Assembly: GCA_036480375.1 (NCBI GenBank)
Contig: JAZGGI010000033.1
Span: forward strand, 62,001 to 126,000
DNA length: 64,000 bases
Reading direction: 5' to 3'
From: Candidatus Zixiibacteriota bacterium
Lineage (GTDB): Bacteria; Zixibacteria; MSB-5A5; GN15; JAAZOE01
The position numbers were made by a program, and so were the translations under genes. The notes beneath the pieces are model-generated. The model was not told the origin of the DNA. It made no database searches and was given only the letters and a program-made list of their open reading frames with translations. Below, piece by piece: positions 46,443-55,158 of the stretch. The stretch's first letter is position 1. Every line of letters begins with the position of its first letter.

Positions 46443-47696
46443 TTATTCACACCCCGCACATGGCGCCGGGCCGCCTTTGAATACATGGTTGATGATATAA
46501 ACGGCATCGCCGACATCGGTATTGCCGTCACAATTGGCATCACCAGCGACAACAGGGTCAGGAGCCGGGCCGCCCTTGAAAACATGATTGATAATGAAAA
46601 CCGCATCGCCAATATCAGGATTCCTGTCGCCATTGGCGTCGCCGCAAACGTAATCGCAGGCGTCGCCAATGTCATTATCATTGGAATCTTCTTGATTGGG
46701 ATTATATACATCGACGCAATTATCACAGCCATCGGGCACCCCGTCGTCATCTTGATCCATACTGTCATCAAAACCGGGGCAGATATCGCATACGTTGCCC
46801 CTGCCATCTTGGTCTAAATCTGATTGGTCGGGATTGTAGTCATCCGGACAGTTGTCCCATAACGAGAGTATCTCATCACCATCGGGGTCACCAAGCGGGA
46901 TAAAGACTACGGTGTTATCACCTTGGCAAGCCACCGCTAGTACATCATCCTGTGAGTTATAGCAGCAGCCGGCCGGTATAGAATGCGGCCAGGAAAGCAG
47001 CTGCGCCCCGCCGTCGTACTGGCCGTTCCACATATAGATCTTGCCGGAGCCTTCGTGTGAGGAAAGGAAGACCATACCATCATCCCTCATACAGATGCCA
47101 TCCAATTTACCGGGTGCATCAGCCATGGCCGATGAAAGGGAAAGATCGGAGAGATTAATGGCCAAGAGCGAATTCAAGGTAGTCCATCTCGCGACCAGCA
47201 GCCGGTTGTTAGCGCCGTCATACACTATGTCCTGTGGAAGTGACGCTAAACCCACCAACGTGCTGTACGTCTGAGCGGCAATATCTACTTTGAGAATCCT
47301 GCCATTTACGTCCACAACGTAAAGGAATTCCTCACCGTCCCATGTAATCCCATCCAGGCATATTGCAGTATTTACAGCAAGGTTCATGACTATCGCACCA
47401 CTGGTCAGATCGAGGCCGACAAGGTAGTCATTACCGAACCAGTCTTCAACCGATACGTACAGCGTATTTCCGGCTATCTGGGCGCCCAGGCAATGAGCCC
47501 AGCTAGTATTGAAGTAGCTATGATCCCCATTCTGGTCGATTTGCACAATGGTGCCGTTATAATAGTTCGATACAAAGTACCTATTGTTGATCTCGTCGAA
47601 AACCACACTCTCAGGGCCTCTGTACAACTCTTGCGAGTTAACAACAGAGGTTCCCAGTATAAATAGCCCGCAGATCAGACCACAAATCGCCTTCAT
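46443..47696 (-). CDS. Exported beta-propeller protein with thrombospondin-3 repeats and dockerin
   Basis: This 417-residue protein has a signal peptide (AICGLICGLFILGTSVVNS). An SMP-30/NHL-like six-blade propeller spans ~25-270 (GPESVVFDEINNRYFVSNYYNGTI, LDGITWDGEEFLYVVD, LDGICMRDDGMVFLSS). Calcium-binding thrombospondin type 3 repeats follow (DNCPDDYNPDQSDLDQDGRGNVCD). The C-terminal double dockerin is GDANGDRNPDIGDAVFIINHV plus a second copy. GGAGAAAG precedes the ATG and a strong promoter lies ~40 bases upstream. It is probably surface-located. Ligand or enzymatic activity is unknown. Confidence 0.87.
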   Translation of the reverse strand: MKAICGLICGLFILGTSVVNSQELYRGPESVVFDEINNRYFVSNYYNGTIVQIDQNGDHSYFNTSWAHCLGAQIAGNTLYVSVEDWFGNDYLVGLDLTSGAIVMNLAVNTAICLDGITWDGEEFLYVVDVNGRILKVDIAAQTYSTLVGLASLPQDIVYDGANNRLLVARWTTLNSLLAINLSDLSLSSAMADAPGKLDGICMRDDGMVFLSSHEGSGKIYMWNGQYDGGAQLLSWPHSIPAGCCYNSQDDVLAVACQGDNTVVFIPLGDPDGDEILSLWDNCPDDYNPDQSDLDQDGRGNVCDICPGFDDSMDQDDDGVPDGCDNCVDVYNPNQEDSNDNDIGDACDYVCGDANGDRNPDIGDAVFIINHVFKGGPAPDPVVAGDANCDGNTDVGDAVYIINHVFKGGPAPCAGCE

Positions 47697-47736
47697 TTTC
47701 TTTCTCCGTTTGCATTAAATGATTGGTATTTATTGT

Positions 47737-47765
47737 AATATAATGATACATTTACGTTTTGTCAA
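47737..47765 (-). promoter_or_regulatory. Sigma-70 promoter of the propeller-dockerin gene
   Basis: On the minus strand TTGACA, 17 bases, TATATT, about 41 bases before the ATG at 47696. It is a near-consensus promoter. The remaining spacer up to 47963 shows nothing I can assign. Confidence 0.8.
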
Positions 47766-47963
47766 TTGGATAATACCGGGCCATTCCCCGCAAGCGGTGT
47801 CAAGCCTCGCTCCAGGCAAGTAATAGCAACTATTTGAAATTATAATAATCTATAATTCTTCAATGACTTACGACTTTATCCCAAAAATTGATGTGGCAAT
47901 AATTTTGATGTTTTTGGGGGCATAATGTTGAACTACCTTATATCAAATCAATAAATCTACTCC

Positions 47964-48008
47964 AAAAGGCCGATTATCGGACTTTATTGTATGAAAAATC
48001 GGTCTTTT
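47964..48008 (-). terminator. Terminator hairpin directly after the 889-residue dockerin gene
   Basis: On the minus strand AAAAGACCGATT and AATCGGCCTTTT pair over 12 positions with one mismatch around a 21-nt loop, beginning right after the stop codon. The T tract is short (four T). Confidence 0.5.
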
Positions 48009-50678
48009 CTAATCGCAATCAGCACATGGTGCCGGACCGCCTTTAAAGGCGTGACTTATTAGGTATACGGCATCCCCAATGTTGCAGTCCCCATCGCAAT
48101 TGGCATCACCCGCTTCAATTGGGTCAGGGGCCGGACCGCCTTTGAAAACGCAGTTGATTATATATACCGCGTCGCCGACGTTTACATCTCCGTCACCATT
48201 GGCATCGCCGCAATTAACAATTCCCCAGGAGGTGCGTCGAGCAAAGATGTCCGGGTTGTTGTAGCCTTCGCGATAGTCTTCCCAGACAATGACCAACTGG
48301 CTGCATCCCGTGGCTGCAACCGGGTAGCTCTGTCGCTCACCACTAAGATCGCTGTTGATCAACATTGGTTCATCCAGAAGATCGCCGGAGGAACCGAATC
48401 TCTGCGCATAGATTTCTTCGTCGGCATCTCCAACACTATACCAAATCCCAAGGAACTCGTGGTTGGGACCTGCCGCAACTCGGGCACTCGGATAATGGAA
48501 GAAATCCTCATGATCATAATACTGGACCTGGGGACTCAGAGGTACACCGGTGCTATTAAAAATGCGCGTCCAGAGGCCGAGGTAGTCCTGATTGCTACCA
48601 CCGGTCCAGGCGATAGCATACTCTCCGAACTCATTTACGGCAATATCAGGGGGGATCTCCTCGTTGCCACTATTCACTACGCCATTCAAGGTTTCGCTGA
48701 CCAGCACGTTACCTCCCAGCGGAGACCATGGGGAATCGAAGAACTGGGCAACGATGAAATAATCATCCCAGAATGTCCAGGCCTGATCCCGCATCTCTAT
48801 CCAGGCAATCGCGAATCCTCCATCGGGGCGCATTGCTATTCGTGGAGCATAGTCAAACAGAAGCCCGTCGAGCCCCATGCCGATTTCCTGACCTGCAGCT
48901 TCATTGATATTGAATATTCCTGAGACGTTCTCTATGTCTGCACTATACGCCGCTATATAGGTACCTGTGACGTAGCTGTCGGTTTCCTGCTGACGCCAGG
49001 TGAGCACCATTGATCGATCTAACGCCACCGCGACGTCGGGCCAATAGTACCTGAAGGATGTAATGTGGGTTAGCACCGTTACATTTGGTCCAGTTGGATT
49101 GAAATCTACACCATCCAATACCTGAAACACGACAGATCGACCGCCAGCCGTGGTGTTCCTGACCCAGATTGCGACTGCTCGATCTAAGCCATTGGAAGAC
49201 ACTTCTAACTGACTGCAACCGCCAACTCCAGGCGCATCATCATTAATCTTGAAGTTTACTCCCATCGGATTGCCATCAGCATCGTATCGCTGACCCCAGA
49301 CGTCCCCAGAATAAGATTCTCGACTGTCGATCCACAATACAATGAAGCCACCGGAAGAATCAAAGGCTGTAACAGGGAAATTCTGCGCGGCACCGACGTC
49401 ATCGTGCACACGGCGCAGGTCGAAAAGGCCGGTACCGTCGCGCTCGAAACCCTGGGTAACTACATCCCCGGCAGCACTGGAGCCTGAGGAGGAACGCCAG
49501 GTCAGTGCCAGGGAGTTATCAGATATCGGTGCAATCATCAGATTGTTGTGGTAGTTGCCCGAATCGTCGGGAACTATGGTGGTTGGGGGATTCGGAGCCA
49601 GTCCGTCAAGATCGAATTCATGCAGGTAGAACTTATCCGGCCAGATGCGTCCGACAATACTGAAACCAGAGCCTGATGCTGCGATATCAGAATGAGAACC
49701 AGACCCAGTCGTAGCGGTATTCTCCAGCACCCCATGTCGTTCCACAAGTAGTGCTCCGGATATGTCGATCATGCGGATAAATGTTGTGTCACAGCGATAG
49801 GAGTAAGCGTGATACCCGATCTCATCCCAGTACGTACCTGACCATAGAAGACAGGCAATGCCGCCAGGATGTATCTCTAACATTGGATCCTCTGTGTCGT
49901 AGCGGTATTCTCCGGGTACTTCATAAGACGTGTCGATAACTGTTTCCGGCAGGATTAAGGGATCCGGATACGCCCCGGAGTTGAATGCGATGTGTATCTT
50001 GCCCATGTCGTTACCGGCCCATACGCAGAAAACATGATCCCCATTGCCAATCGCCACTTTAGGAGGGGTGTCATAGTCCGGTTCCCATGCCTCGCCAATA
50101 ACGAAATTCTGACCGACCGGTCCGTATGAGAAGTCGATGTGCTGACCGATTACCTGATAGTTATCCTCGGTTGATTGTTTTGCTCGGAATATTACAGTAA
50201 TGTGCCCCAGGTCGTTCATGGCGATGCCGAAATTATGGCAGAATTGAATGTTTAACCCAATACCCGACACCTGCAAAGCCGGGCTTAATAGGTTGCCGCT
50301 TGCATCGTAGCGAGCCAGGTGAATCTCGGAGAAACTCTGCCTGTAGACGATCACAAATTCACCGGATTGATTCATTGCGACTACCGGCACCGGATCGCCG
50401 GTACCGCTGTTTACGGCAGCCACCTCCTTGTTTTCCCCGAGGGGTTGACCGGCAGCGTCAAAACGCTGGAAGTAGACCCATGCCAAACCTTTACGAAAAT
50501 CACGCCAACACACTACGTAATTCCCCTGGCCGTCATAGGCAACTGACGACTTATCCTGCTTGAAAGCGCCAGGATAATCTTCCTCGTTAACCATGAAATC
50601 GGTGGATTCTGTGGTCGATGCGAAAGCCATTACCACCAGGCCCGTTAGAGCCATACAGAGAGCATGCTTCAGGGACAT
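48009..50678 (-). CDS. Large exported repeat protein with C-terminal double dockerin
   Basis: The open frame extends to 50858. ATG at 50678 is preferred because GGAGGAG lies 7 bases upstream and a signal peptide follows (MSLKHALCMALTGLVVMAFAS). The mature ~870 residues are built of repeating beta-strand units with motifs such as YVVCWRDFRKGLAWVYFQRFDAAG, FIVLWIDSRESYSGDVWGQRYDADG and LVIVWEDYREGYNNPDIFARR. These are typical of propeller-like secreted proteins with no known activity. The C-terminus is GDANGDGDVNVGDAVYIINCV plus a second dockerin ending PCADCD. It is probably attached to, or sorted to, the cell surface by that domain. Confidence 0.85.
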   Translation of the reverse strand: MSLKHALCMALTGLVVMAFASTTESTDFMVNEEDYPGAFKQDKSSVAYDGQGNYVVCWRDFRKGLAWVYFQRFDAAGQPLGENKEVAAVNSGTGDPVPVVAMNQSGEFVIVYRQSFSEIHLARYDASGNLLSPALQVSGIGLNIQFCHNFGIAMNDLGHITVIFRAKQSTEDNYQVIGQHIDFSYGPVGQNFVIGEAWEPDYDTPPKVAIGNGDHVFCVWAGNDMGKIHIAFNSGAYPDPLILPETVIDTSYEVPGEYRYDTEDPMLEIHPGGIACLLWSGTYWDEIGYHAYSYRCDTTFIRMIDISGALLVERHGVLENTATTGSGSHSDIAASGSGFSIVGRIWPDKFYLHEFDLDGLAPNPPTTIVPDDSGNYHNNLMIAPISDNSLALTWRSSSGSSAAGDVVTQGFERDGTGLFDLRRVHDDVGAAQNFPVTAFDSSGGFIVLWIDSRESYSGDVWGQRYDADGNPMGVNFKINDDAPGVGGCSQLEVSSNGLDRAVAIWVRNTTAGGRSVVFQVLDGVDFNPTGPNVTVLTHITSFRYYWPDVAVALDRSMVLTWRQQETDSYVTGTYIAAYSADIENVSGIFNINEAAGQEIGMGLDGLLFDYAPRIAMRPDGGFAIAWIEMRDQAWTFWDDYFIVAQFFDSPWSPLGGNVLVSETLNGVVNSGNEEIPPDIAVNEFGEYAIAWTGGSNQDYLGLWTRIFNSTGVPLSPQVQYYDHEDFFHYPSARVAAGPNHEFLGIWYSVGDADEEIYAQRFGSSGDLLDEPMLINSDLSGERQSYPVAATGCSQLVIVWEDYREGYNNPDIFARRTSWGIVNCGDANGDGDVNVGDAVYIINCVFKGGPAPDPIEAGDANCDGDCNIGDAVYLISHAFKGGPAPCADCD

Positions 50679-50789
50679 TTCTCTCCTCCTCGATTTGATG
50701 CCGGAAATATCGTAATCAAACAAGATCATTACGACCATCCCGCGACGATACTGGAGACTGATAACATTGGTGACTGCCGACCCTTCCTC

Positions 50790-50818
50790 AATATGCTGCA
50801 AAATACGCTTTCTGTCAA
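50790..50818 (-). promoter_or_regulatory. Sigma-70 promoter of the large dockerin gene
   Basis: On the minus strand TTGACA, 17 bases, CATATT. This leaves a leader of ~105 nt before the ATG at 50678. It also supports that ATG, since an upstream start would precede the transcript. Confidence 0.6.
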
Positions 50819-51008
50819 GGAGTAATCGATGCAGAGTTTGAGGGTAAGTATGAGGCATACAATGGCTTTCTCATTTATCCATCTTCCAGATGGAATTTGT
50901 ATTTAGTTTGTAAAACTCTCAAGCGAATTAAAAAATTTGCCCCTTCTCGAGAATTCTGAAAATGGTTATTTTGTCAAGGTTTCTAACGGCAAAAACCCAT
51001 GAAACCAT

Positions 51009-51036
51009 TTGCCATCTGGCGGGTTAATGTTATATT
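51009..51036 (+). promoter_or_regulatory. Promoter of the panD operon
   Basis: TTGCCA, 16 bases, TATATT. Transcription would begin near 51043, about 30 bases before the panD ATG. The other bases between 50819 and 51008 show no gene or clear signal. Confidence 0.6.
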
Positions 51037-51072
51037 GGTTGCTTGCGACAAGGCTGTGAAAAGGGTAATGTT

Positions 51073-51426
51073 ATGATGATAACAGTTTGCCGGGCCAAAA
51101 TACACAGGGCGACGGTCACCGACGCCAATCCGGATTATCAGGGCTCGATTACGATAGATAAAGATTTAATTGACGCCGCCGGATTATTTGTTTATGAAAA
51201 GGTGCAGGTCGTAAATATCAATAACGGCGAACGGTTTGAGACCTTTGTCATCGAGGGCAAGCCGGGCAGCGGAGAGATTTGCTTAAATGGCGCCGCCGCG
51301 AGATTGGGATTGCCGGGAGACAAAGTAATAATTATTTCTTACGCTCAATTGCACACTGACGAAATAGCCGATTTTAAGCCAAATATCGTACAGGTTGACG
51401 AAAACAATAAAATAATAGAAGCATAA
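51073..51426 (+). CDS. panD: Aspartate 1-decarboxylase proenzyme
   Basis: This 117-residue pyruvoyl enzyme makes beta-alanine for coenzyme A. Starting at ATG 51073, residues line up with E. coli PanD without gaps at the front. Lys9, the self-cleavage site Gly24-Ser25 (YQGSITID), Asn51-Gly52 and Arg54 are all in place, and NGAAARLG is present. The catalytic Tyr58 of other PanDs is Phe here (RFETFVI). An upstream in-frame start at 51043 has no RBS and would break the alignment. Confidence 0.93.
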   Translation: MMITVCRAKIHRATVTDANPDYQGSITIDKDLIDAAGLFVYEKVQVVNINNGERFETFVIEGKPGSGEICLNGAAARLGLPGDKVIIISYAQLHTDEIADFKPNIVQVDENNKIIEA

Positions 51427-51434
51427 ATAATCAT

Positions 51435-52187
51435 ATGAAAAACGCCGCCATAATATTGGCTGCCGGAAAAGGCAAACGAATGAAATCGGACCTGCCCAAG
51501 GTCTTACACGAAATCATGGGCCGGCCAATGGTTGAGCATCTCATCGACACCCTGTTATCTCTAAGTATGGATAAAATCGTTGTCGTCGTAGGGTACAAAG
51601 CTGATTTGGTTAAAGAAAAACTGTCAGATTATTCTAATAAAGTGGAATTTACTCTTCAATCGGAACAACTGGGCACCGGACACGCCGTTTTGGTCACGGA
51701 AGAGCATTTCCGGGATTTTGAGGGAAATATATTGGTGGTTGCCGGAGATGTTCCGTTTTTGTCGGCTAAAACACTGCTCCATTTAATCGCCATTCATACC
51801 GATGAAAAGGTGGCCGCGACGGTGCTTTCCTCATCCCCGCCGGATCCCTCTGGTTATGGCCGCATTGTACGAACCAAAGACACCAACATTGTCGAATATA
51901 TTGTCGAACATAAGGACGCGAATGACGACGAATTGACAATCGGCGAGATTAACACCGGAACATTTTGTTTCGACAGTAAATATTTATTCGATAGTCTGAA
52001 AGAAATCAGAGCCGACAATAGCCAAAACGAGTACTACCTGACCAATATTATGGAGATTTTACGGCGCAGGGGACTCAAGGCGGCGATATATATGACCGAT
52101 GACCCGTATGAGGCATTGGGAGTCAATTCGGTCGAGCAAATGGCCGATTTGGAGACCCGCTTTGGCGAAAAAGGTCGAAATTTATAA
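51435..52187 (+). CDS. UDP-GlcNAc pyrophosphorylase-type nucleotidyltransferase (GlmU N-domain only)
   Basis: This 250-residue enzyme has the GlmU uridylyltransferase signature LAAGKGKRMKSDLPKVLH, EQLGTGHAV, VVAGDVPFL, SGYGRIVR and QNEYYLTNIME. It would join UTP to GlcNAc-1-phosphate or a similar sugar phosphate. The left-handed beta-helix acetyltransferase domain of bifunctional GlmU (~200 residues) is absent, and the gene has a clean stop. GlcN-1-P acetylation would need another protein. It lies 8 bases after panD. Confidence 0.9.
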   Translation: MKNAAIILAAGKGKRMKSDLPKVLHEIMGRPMVEHLIDTLLSLSMDKIVVVVGYKADLVKEKLSDYSNKVEFTLQSEQLGTGHAVLVTEEHFRDFEGNILVVAGDVPFLSAKTLLHLIAIHTDEKVAATVLSSSPPDPSGYGRIVRTKDTNIVEYIVEHKDANDDELTIGEINTGTFCFDSKYLFDSLKEIRADNSQNEYYLTNIMEILRRRGLKAAIYMTDDPYEALGVNSVEQMADLETRFGEKGRNL

Positions 52188-52251
52188 TCTGATTTTATAC
52201 TTTTGACGTATAATAAATAGTGGATGATTGATAATTAGTGTTTTATATTTG

Positions 52252-52280
52252 TTGACAAAGTGATTTGACACTCATTAATT
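52252..52280 (+). promoter_or_regulatory. Possible promoter of the gene at 52304
   Basis: TTGACA, 17 bases, TTAATT. The -35 element is perfect and the -10 element is weak. Confidence 0.35.
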
Positions 52281-52303
52281 TGGGTTAAAGTTGGGAGAAA
52301 GAT

Positions 52304-52780
52304 ATGAAATCCTCATTAATTGTGTTTGGCGTCTTATTTTTCATGATGGGATCTATGAGTTTCGGTCAAATGGCCGATAACGCTGAGGTCAGGGAACTGA
52401 CTGAAAAATACGATATGGGTCTGGGCAAGCAGCCTTCATTTTCGTTATTTAATCTCTCCCGCCTGAATTTGTCGCATTCTTATTCGTTAAGTTTCTTTTC
52501 CGGGGCCGGTATATCCGGATCTCAGGGATTATATCATGGTACGCTTACTTACCGGCTCTCTAAACCCCTAACTCTGACTCTCGGTTTGGGAATTCTTCAT
52601 GATCCCGGTTCACTTATCGGCGGTGATAGAAGTACACACAATAGCGCTTTATTTTTGCCTTCCGGTTATCTGGATTGGAAGCCTTCGGATAATTTCAGGA
52701 TGTCAATAGGATTTGAAACCGTCCCGGCCTACGGCTTTGGACAGTATAATTTGGGGAGGAATAGTTTTTGGCGGCATTAG
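52304..52780 (+). CDS. Exported protein of unknown function
   Basis: This 158-residue protein has a signal peptide (SSLIVFGVLFFMMGSMSFG) and GGAG 7 bases before the ATG. The rest alternates polar and hydrophobic residues with many Ser, Gly and Leu (GLYHGTLTYRLSKPLTLTLGLGIL, NFRMSIGFETVPAYGF). This suggests beta-strands of a small outer-membrane barrel or periplasmic domain. I do not recognise the family. It precedes the LytR_C gene by 56 bases. Confidence 0.75.
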   Translation: MKSSLIVFGVLFFMMGSMSFGQMADNAEVRELTEKYDMGLGKQPSFSLFNLSRLNLSHSYSLSFFSGAGISGSQGLYHGTLTYRLSKPLTLTLGLGILHDPGSLIGGDRSTHNSALFLPSGYLDWKPSDNFRMSIGFETVPAYGFGQYNLGRNSFWRH

Positions 52781-52836
52781 CACGTGGAAATTTATTTAAC
52801 GAGCACGTAATTTATCCTACCTCTCAATAGAATCTC

Positions 52837-53358
52837 ATGGCAAGAAAATCAAAAAAATCAAAGGGTGGTTCGGCTTATCGCATAAAGCGGGCCAAAAATA
52901 AAAAACCGATTCGGTTTTTGGAACTAAGCATTGTTTTCCTTTTGGTCGTCGTTGGCACCTACGCAGCTTCATTTATGGTCCAGATTTCCGATGGCTATTC
53001 CAGGGAAAATCCGCCGACGGAATACTATATTAACCTGCAGGTTCTCAACGGCTGCGGTGAAAAAGGAATCGCCAACAAATTGGCTAATAGGATTGAGGTT
53101 TCGGTCGAGAAACCTCTGGCGGTGCGGGTTATCGACACTGATAATTTTGATAATTTTGGCGTCGAAAAGACATTTGTAATATCTCGAAAGAGTGATCTCG
53201 AGGCGGCCAATCTGCTGGCGGAGCAGCTGAATATTGGCCCGGCGGTTACTTATCGGGAAATTGAAGATAATTATCTTGACATCGGGGCAACTCTGATTCT
53301 CGGAGCTGACTATCGGGACGTATTCGGGCTGGATGAAAAGAGCCGGAAAGCTCGATAA
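52837..53358 (+). CDS. LytR C-terminal domain protein, membrane-anchored
   Basis: This 173-residue protein has a Lys/Arg-rich cytoplasmic N-terminus and one helix (LELSIVFLLVVVGTYAASFMV, ~28-48). A LytR_C domain follows, with INLQVLNGCGEKGIANKLANRI and the closing LGADY. The catalytic LytR-CpsA-Psr domain itself is absent. Stand-alone LytR_C proteins are common upstream of rsfS in several phyla and are thought to act in the cell envelope. Their precise role is not known. Confidence 0.85.
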   Translation: MARKSKKSKGGSAYRIKRAKNKKPIRFLELSIVFLLVVVGTYAASFMVQISDGYSRENPPTEYYINLQVLNGCGEKGIANKLANRIEVSVEKPLAVRVIDTDNFDNFGVEKTFVISRKSDLEAANLLAEQLNIGPAVTYREIEDNYLDIGATLILGADYRDVFGLDEKSRKAR

Positions 53359-53728
53359 TTTTTTTTGGAGGAGTTTTTTAAATCCCTTGACATCTCTTAA
53401 TCTCGCACGGGCCGCTGGAAAACTGGCGCTATCCAAAAAGGCCTTTGATGTAAAAATATTAAAACTGAAAAAGCTGTCTACCGTATGTGACTATTTTGTG
53501 ATCTGTTCCGGAACAGTTGATGTGCACGTGAAAGCCATCGCTAACGCAGTTGAGCGCGGACTTCGCGATAGGGGCATTCGCGTTTCGCATCGGGAGGGAA
53601 CCGAAGGGGCTAATTGGATTATTTTGGATTATTTTGACGTTCTGGTGCATGTCTTCAAGGACGATACGCGGCTATTCTACGCGCTGGAAAAATTATGGGG
53701 CGACGCTCCGGTAGAAACTTTGGAATAA
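53333..53728 (+). CDS. rsfS: Ribosomal silencing factor RsfS
   Basis: A DUF143/Iojap protein that binds ribosomal protein uL14 and blocks subunit joining when nutrients are low. Motifs: VCDYFVICSG, HREGTEGANWIILDYFDVLVHVF and LEKLWGDAP. As given, from ATG 53333, it is 131 residues and overlaps the upstream gene by 26 bases. The family domain begins near residue 22. A TTG at 53387 behind GGAGGAG (13-nt spacing) is an alternative start, giving 113 residues. Confidence 0.92.
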   Translation: MKRAGKLDNFFWRSFLNPLTSLNLARAAGKLALSKKAFDVKILKLKKLSTVCDYFVICSGTVDVHVKAIANAVERGLRDRGIRVSHREGTEGANWIILDYFDVLVHVFKDDTRLFYALEKLWGDAPVETLE

Positions 53729-53776
53729 CGAAACTTCCGCCCCCCAAAACTGAATAAAAAATCTTTTCATAAACGG

Positions 53777-55036
53777 ATGGTAGAGACCATGGATATTACT
53801 GAACTAAAAACAAAAACTATTGCCGAGCTTTTGAAAATCGCGGAGGAATTGGACATTCCCGGGGTCTCAGGGCTGAGAAAATCGGAACTTATCTATAAAA
53901 TCCTCGAATCTCAATCGACTCAGGACGGAATGATTTTCGCCGAAGGCGTCCTCGAAATCCTGGATGAAGGTTATGGGTTTCTCCGTTCATCCGACTACAA
54001 TTACCAGCCGGGACCAGACGACATCTACGTTTCGCCTTCACAGATCAAGCGCTTTGATTTGCGCACCGGGGATACTTTGTCCGGACAGGTACGTCCCCCA
54101 AAAGAATCCGAGAGATATTTCGCGTTATTGAAAATCGAAGCGATTAACACCGAGTCGCCGGAAGTTTCCAAACATAAAACTCTTTTTGACAACCTGACTC
54201 CGCTCTATCCCGATAATCCGTTCAACATGGAAACCAGCGCCGAAGAGGTAACGACGCGGATTATTGATTTAATGTGTCCCATCGGAAAAGGTCAGCGAGG
54301 TTTGATTACTTCTCCTCCAAAGGCCGGTAAGACAATCATTTTGCAGAAAATAGCGAATTCCATCACGACCAATCATCCCGAAGTGAAATTGATCGTCCTG
54401 CTTATCGATGAGCGTCCTGAAGAAGTAACCGATATGAAACGCTCGGTTGACGGTGAGGTTGTTTCTTCAACATTTGACGAACCGGCCGACCGCCATGTCC
54501 AGGTGGCTAATATGGTACTTGAAAAAGCCAAGCGGTTGGTTGAACATAAAAACGACGTCGTTATCCTGCTCGATTCGATAACTCGTTTGGCGAGAGCTCA
54601 CAATGCCGTCGTGCCTCATTCCGGTAAAATTCTCTCAGGCGGCGTCGATTCTAATGCTTTACATAAACCCAAACGATTCTTCGGCGCCGCTCGAAATATC
54701 GAAGAAGGCGGTTCCCTGACGATTATCGCCACGGCTCTGATTGAAACCGGATCGCGCATGGACGAGGTCATCTTCGAGGAATTTAAGGGCACCGGCAACA
54801 TGGAATTGGTTCTCGACCGTCGTATCTCAGATAGACGCATATTCCCCGCTATGGATATCAATCGCAGTTCCACCCGAAAAGAGGAATTGTTGCAGAGCTC
54901 GGAAATTCTCAACAAAATCTGGATATTGCGCAAATTCCTTGCGGAAATGAATCCCATTGAGGCGGTGGAATTTTTGCTTGATCGCATCAAAAAGACCAAG
55001 AACAATAAGAAATTCCTTGATTCAATGAAAAACTAA
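53777..55036 (+). CDS. rho: Transcription termination factor Rho
   Basis: This 419-residue hexameric RNA helicase has an N-terminal helical domain ([25 protein letters not shown]). The RNA-binding cold-shock-like domain follows ([39 protein letters not shown]). The ATPase domain has Walker [21 protein letters not shown], Walker [15 protein letters not shown], the Q-loop/secondary RNA site [10 protein letters not shown] and the arginine finger region FKGTGNMEL. No insertions are seen. An alternative start is ATG 53789 (MDITELK). Confidence 0.97.
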   Translation: MVETMDITELKTKTIAELLKIAEELDIPGVSGLRKSELIYKILESQSTQDGMIFAEGVLEILDEGYGFLRSSDYNYQPGPDDIYVSPSQIKRFDLRTGDTLSGQVRPPKESERYFALLKIEAINTESPEVSKHKTLFDNLTPLYPDNPFNMETSAEEVTTRIIDLMCPIGKGQRGLITSPPKAGKTIILQKIANSITTNHPEVKLIVLLIDERPEEVTDMKRSVDGEVVSSTFDEPADRHVQVANMVLEKAKRLVEHKNDVVILLDSITRLARAHNAVVPHSGKILSGGVDSNALHKPKRFFGAARNIEEGGSLTIIATALIETGSRMDEVIFEEFKGTGNMELVLDRRISDRRIFPAMDINRSSTRKEELLQSSEILNKIWILRKFLAEMNPIEAVEFLLDRIKKTKNNKKFLDSMKN

Positions 55037-55073
55037 CGAATAATCATTTAAAGCGTATTTGATTGCAAATTGG

Positions 55074-55102
55074 CAACCGGAAGATATTTATACTTCCGGT
55101 TG
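55074..55102 (+). terminator. Hairpin terminator after rho
   Basis: A perfect 10-bp inverted repeat CAACCGGAAG...CTTCCGGTTG with a 9-nt loop lies 38 bases past the rho stop. The T tract that follows is weak (TGCTTTAAAC). Confidence 0.6.
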
Positions 55103-55158
55103 TGCTTTAAACAATTTCACAATTCGTCAAATAGTTGACTGCGGGCGTAATTGAAAAG

